The notes beneath the pieces were generated by a model. The model ran no database searches and had not been told where the DNA came from. It saw only the letters and a program-made list of their open reading frames with translations. Source: Ignavibacteriaceae bacterium (GTDB taxonomy: Bacteria > Bacteroidota > Ignavibacteria > Ignavibacteriales > Ignavibacteriaceae). Taken from it: 8,355 nucleotides of DNA. Numbering within the stretch: the first letter of the stretch is position 1; each line of letters opens with the position of its first letter. Below are positions 6,139 through 8,355 of the stretch, piece by piece. The stretch spans positions 1 to 8,355 of the forward strand of contig JANWIS010000034.1 in assembly GCA_025449775.1 (NCBI GenBank), in the 5' to 3' direction. Both the position numbers and the translations under genes were made by a program.

Positions 6139-7365
6139 ATGGATACACAACTAATATACCTGATCATCTTTCTTGTGCTAAGTGCTTTCTTTTCAGGAAC
6201 AGAGCTTGCATTTGTTGTTGCAAACAAACTTAAAGTGGAAGTAAGAGCAAGGAGAAAAAATCGTGCTGCATTGAGTGCTCAATATTTTATGAATCATCCA
6301 CAGAATTTTTTTGCTACAACTCTAATTGGAAATAATGTAGTGAACATTGCATTTGCTTCACTTGGAGCAGTCCTGCTTACAGAACTTTTTGGATGGGGAG
6401 AGCTGACAATATTATTTGTAACATCAGCAATTATTCTTCTGCCTGGCGAAATTATACCTAAGTATTTGGCAAGAGAACTTGCTGACCAGGTAGTAATGCT
6501 AACTGCTATTCCGCTTAGAGTTTTTTCATATATACTTTATCCGTTTGTCAAAGGTGCATCGGCAGTTTCTAATAAACTTGTGCAGACATCGAGTGTGAAA
6601 ACAGATAACATCTACCATCTTTTTGATAAAGAAGATATTAAAGTTCTTGTTAAGGAAAGTGAAAAAGCCGGAATTGTTGATAAGAGAGATACCGCTGTAA
6701 TTAATAAAGTTATCGAGTTCGGTAAGCAACGGGTTTATGAAGCGATGACACCGCGAACAGATATAGTCGGGATTGAAATAAGCAAAAATATAAACGAAGT
6801 TTTAGAATTATTTATCGAGTCAGGTTTCTCCAAGATTCCGGTTTACAAAGATAATCTAGATAACATAAAAGGAATTTTACTTGCAAAAGATTTATTCAAA
6901 TTTCCGGCTGATATAAAAGATATTATCCGTGAAGTTGGATTTATTCCGGAAACTAAAAAAAGTCTGGAAGCATTGAATGATCTTCTTGAGAAAAAAAATT
7001 CTATTGTAATTGTAGTAGATGAACATGGCGGAACATCCGGAATAGTGACTGTCGAAGATATTCTTGAAGAACTGTTTGGTGAAATCGAAGATGAGTTTGA
7101 TGTGGAAGAAGATATTTCCAGGCAGATTGAAAATGATTCATACCTGATCAGCGGTAAAATTGAAATTGACCGTATCAATGAAAAATATGATTTGAATATA
7201 GAAAAAGGAGATTACGAAACGCTTGCCGGATATATCACAACTAAACTTGGCAGAATACCTGCACAGGGAGAAACTGTTACTATTGAAAACTTCAAAATAC
7301 AAATTGTCAGAGCCACCTCTCAACGAATCGAACTGGTGAAACTTTTTCACCTGCCTTTACATTAA
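6139..7365 (+). CDS. CNNM/CorC-HlyC family membrane protein (DUF21, CBS pair, CorC domain)
   Basis: A 408-residue protein of the family often labelled 'hemolysin' or 'CorC', whose characterised members act in Mg2+ (sometimes Co2+) transport or efflux. Domain order is complete. A DUF21 transmembrane domain (about 1-170) has four hydrophobic stretches, FFSGTELAF near the N-terminus, LIGNNVVNIA in the second segment and PGEIIPK (102-108). A CBS pair follows (about 200-325), opening at MTPRT (203-207) and including VDEHGGTSGIVTVED and EELFGEIEDEFD (310-321). The C-terminal CorC/HlyC transporter-associated domain (about 330-405) contains GDYETLAGY and LGRIPAQGE. There is no signal peptide; the first membrane segment begins at residue 5. 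No Shine-Dalgarno precedes ATG 6139 (TTATTTAATG). The stop TAA shares one base with the next start. Ion specificity and direction cannot be read from the sequence. The old hemolysin label is not evidence of toxicity. Confidence 0.92.
   Translation: MDTQLIYLIIFLVLSAFFSGTELAFVVANKLKVEVRARRKNRAALSAQYFMNHPQNFFATTLIGNNVVNIAFASLGAVLLTELFGWGELTILFVTSAIILLPGEIIPKYLARELADQVVMLTAIPLRVFSYILYPFVKGASAVSNKLVQTSSVKTDNIYHLFDKEDIKVLVKESEKAGIVDKRDTAVINKVIEFGKQRVYEAMTPRTDIVGIEISKNINEVLELFIESGFSKIPVYKDNLDNIKGILLAKDLFKFPADIKDIIREVGFIPETKKSLEALNDLLEKKNSIVIVVDEHGGTSGIVTVEDILEELFGEIEDEFDVEEDISRQIENDSYLISGKIEIDRINEKYDLNIEKGDYETLAGYITTKLGRIPAQGETVTIENFKIQIVRATSQRIELVKLFHLPLH
7335..7351 (+). other. Perfect 7-bp hairpin just before the DCC gene start
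   Basis: GGTGAAA (7335-7341), loop CTT, then TTTCACC (7345-7351) forms a perfect inverted repeat in the last codons of the CorC-family gene, ending 13 nt before the ATG at 7365. No T-run follows, so it is not an intrinsic terminator. It could modulate ribosome access to the coupled start, or it could be a coding coincidence (the codons read VKLFHL). Confidence 0.35.
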
Positions 7366-7766
7366 TGCCCGACAAACAAATAATCCTGTTCGATGGTGTC
7401 TGCAACTTCTGCAACTACTGGGTAAATTTTATTTTGGATAGAGATAAAAAGGATTTGTACGGGTTTTCTGCTCTGCAATCAGAATACGGTCAGAAAATAT
7501 TAGAAAAGATAGGAATGAGTAGTACTGACTTTCAAACATTTATACTTGTTAAAGATGAGAAGTTCTATACAAAATCATCTGCAGCATTGATGATAGTAAA
7601 AAATCTCAGCGGACCAATAAAAATTATTTACCCGTTTATTTTCCTTCCGAAATTTCTAAGAGATTTTTTTTACGATCTGATTGCTAAAAACAGATACCGG
7701 ATGTTTGGAAAAAGAAATGTTTGCCGTATCCCGACAGAAGAAGAGAAAGCAAAATTTATAGATTGA
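7365..7766 (+). CDS. DCC-family (DUF393) thiol-disulfide oxidoreductase-like protein
   Basis: A small 133-residue protein of the DCC family, named for its conserved Asp and two Cys. Residues 8-16 read LFDGVCNFC, with Asp10, Cys13 and Cys16 forming the thioredoxin-like CxxC site. The C-terminal signature YRMFGKRNVCRIP includes the conserved Cys120. Family members are predicted thiol-disulfide oxidoreductases, but I know of no firmly established substrate for this branch. The length is typical and the gene looks intact. There is no signal peptide. A hydrophobic stretch near residues 84-103 (IKIIYPFIFLPKFLRDFFYD) may be a membrane-associated helix. The start is fixed by the TAATG junction with the upstream CorC-family gene, which suggests translational coupling. 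A functional link to that transporter is possible but unsupported here. Downstream, 100 nt of non-coding DNA separates it from tgt. Confidence 0.88.
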   Translation: MPDKQIILFDGVCNFCNYWVNFILDRDKKDLYGFSALQSEYGQKILEKIGMSSTDFQTFILVKDEKFYTKSSAALMIVKNLSGPIKIIYPFIFLPKFLRDFFYDLIAKNRYRMFGKRNVCRIPTEEEKAKFID

Positions 7767-7798
7767 TCACTATATCAGCATCACATTATTTAAAATAT

Positions 7799-7829
7799 TT
7801 TGCCTCTTCAATCGATTACATTAAATTTG
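7799..7829 (+). promoter_or_regulatory. Candidate Bacteroidota-type promoter for tgt
   Basis: TTTG (7799-7802) and TAAATTTG (7822-7829) are separated by 19 nt, matching the published Bacteroides consensus of TTTG at -33, 19-21 nt, TAnnTTTG at -7. Transcription would begin near 7834-7836, leaving about 30 nt of leader before the proposed tgt start at 7867. The -33 box overlaps a 10-bp AT palindrome (AAAATATTTT, 7792-7801). It lies in the only sizeable gap after the 3529-7766 gene run, where a new promoter would be expected. The match is exact, but the region is A+T-rich, so chance is not excluded. Confidence 0.5.
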
Positions 7830-7866
7830 TGCCGTTCAATTTCAATTAACTTCCAGCCGAAAAAAG

Positions 7867-8355
7867 TTGCTTAAATTGTCCGTTGATTCGAAACAAAAAT
7901 CCCGTAAACCTGAAACAAAAGCCAGGGCAGGTAATTTTCAAACTGACCATGGAGTTGTTGAGACTCCTGCTTTTATGCCAGTCGGAACACAAGGCACAGT
8001 TAAAGCCGTCAATAATAATTTTCTTGAACACGAAATTAATGCACAGATCATTCTCTCAAATACTTATCATCTTTATCTGAGACCGGGAACAGAAGTACTC
8101 CAAAAAGCCGGAGGTTTGCATAAATTTATGAGTTGGAAAAAACCAATTCTTTCAGACAGCGGCGGATACCAGGTTTACAGTTTGTCTGGATTGAGAAAGT
8201 TAACTGAAGATGGAGTTGAATTCAGATCTCATCTGGATGGATCATCAAATTTTTTCTCACCTGAAAAAGTAATTCAAATCCAGAGAAGTCTTGGTACTGA
8301 TATAATGATGGTTCTGGATGAATGTACTCCATACCCTTGTGAATATGATTATGCA
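7867..8355 (+). CDS. tgt: Queuine/preQ1 tRNA-guanine transglycosylase, 5' part, TTG start
   Basis: Tgt exchanges guanine-34 for preQ1 in tRNAs with a GUN anticodon, a step in queuosine formation. The window holds the first 163 or so of about 375 residues and is cut by the right edge. Visible family marks are ARAGNFQTDHGVVETPAFMPVGTQGTVK in its usual N-terminal place (about 19-46), ILSNTYHLYLRPG, LSDSGGYQVYSL (with the active-site Asp97, equivalent to Asp102 of Zymomonas Tgt), HLDGSS and VLDECTPYP. The nucleophile Asp and the zinc-binding Cys/His residues lie beyond the window. The frame is open from 7825, but no ATG or GTG occurs before the Met of FMPVG, which is too late. TTG at 7867 gives MLKLSVDSKQKSRKPETKARAG, a normal N-terminal length; TTG at 7876 is the alternative. 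No Shine-Dalgarno is visible, only a purine run, GAAAAAAG. Confidence 0.93.
   Translation, partial: MLKLSVDSKQKSRKPETKARAGNFQTDHGVVETPAFMPVGTQGTVKAVNNNFLEHEINAQIILSNTYHLYLRPGTEVLQKAGGLHKFMSWKKPILSDSGGYQVYSLSGLRKLTEDGVEFRSHLDGSSNFFSPEKVIQIQRSLGTDIMMVLDECTPYPCEYDYA

Noticed and set aside
7792..7801. AAAATATTTT palindrome as a regulator binding site
   Set aside because: A 10-bp pure A/T palindrome is common in A+T-rich intergenic DNA; it is noted only as overlapping the candidate -33 box.
7883..8080. 65-residue plus-strand reading frame at the tgt start
   Set aside because: It overlaps tgt in another frame. The tgt frame carries clear family motifs across the same bases.
1..8355. CRISPR array, insertion sequence, integron, prophage or defence system
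   Set aside because: There are no direct-repeat arrays, transposase or integrase motifs, tRNA targets or toxin-antitoxin pairs. All genes are housekeeping or common metabolic and membrane families on one strand.

Overview
The window is about 35% G+C by eye and tightly packed, with every recognisable gene on the + strand. It reads as a housekeeping segment of a free-living bacterium, not a mobile or defence island. Several traits point to the Bacteroidota/Ignavibacteriota/Chlorobiota side of the tree: A+T-rich coding, mostly absent Shine-Dalgarno sequences, one intergenic match to the Bacteroidota promoter pattern (TTTG, 19 nt, TAnnTTTG), and an endonuclease-type MutL. This placement is an inference from style and no marker in the window proves it.

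Layout. Positions 1-37 probably hold the last codons of an upstream gene. Positions 38-310 carry no convincing gene. Positions 311-3475 form a tightly overlapped unit: thymidylate synthase (thyA), dihydrofolate reductase (folA) and mismatch-repair MutL (mutL). thyA and folA share a CTGA stop/start, and folA and mutL overlap by 17 nt. After 53 nt comes a 551-residue B12-dependent acyl-CoA mutase catalytic subunit (3529-5184). Eight nt later is a UbiA-family membrane transferase resembling decaprenyl-phosphate phosphoribosyltransferase (5193-6095). Then come a CNNM/CorC-type DUF21-CBS membrane protein (6139-7365) and, sharing one base with it, a DCC-family (DUF393) thiol-disulfide protein (7365-7766). 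A 100-nt gap with a candidate promoter precedes the 5' part of tgt (queuine tRNA-ribosyltransferase), which runs off the right edge.

How the genes fit together. ThyA converts dUMP to dTMP and turns methylene-tetrahydrofolate into dihydrofolate, which DHFR recycles. Adding mutL makes a DNA-precursor and replication-fidelity cassette. The mutase belongs to short-chain acyl-CoA metabolism. The membrane genes and the DCC gene have no obvious shared pathway.

Most notable points. The DHFR gene has no ATG, GTG or TTG that could give a full-length protein: the only start matching the family N-terminus is CTG at 1147, with a well-placed GAGG upstream. The mutase has His66 and Gln198 where true methylmalonyl-CoA mutases have Tyr and Arg, so a 'methylmalonyl-CoA mutase' label would probably be wrong on substrate. 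The tgt gene also lacks a usable ATG and seems to start at TTG. I found no CRISPR array, insertion sequence, tRNA, rRNA or clearly new multi-gene system.
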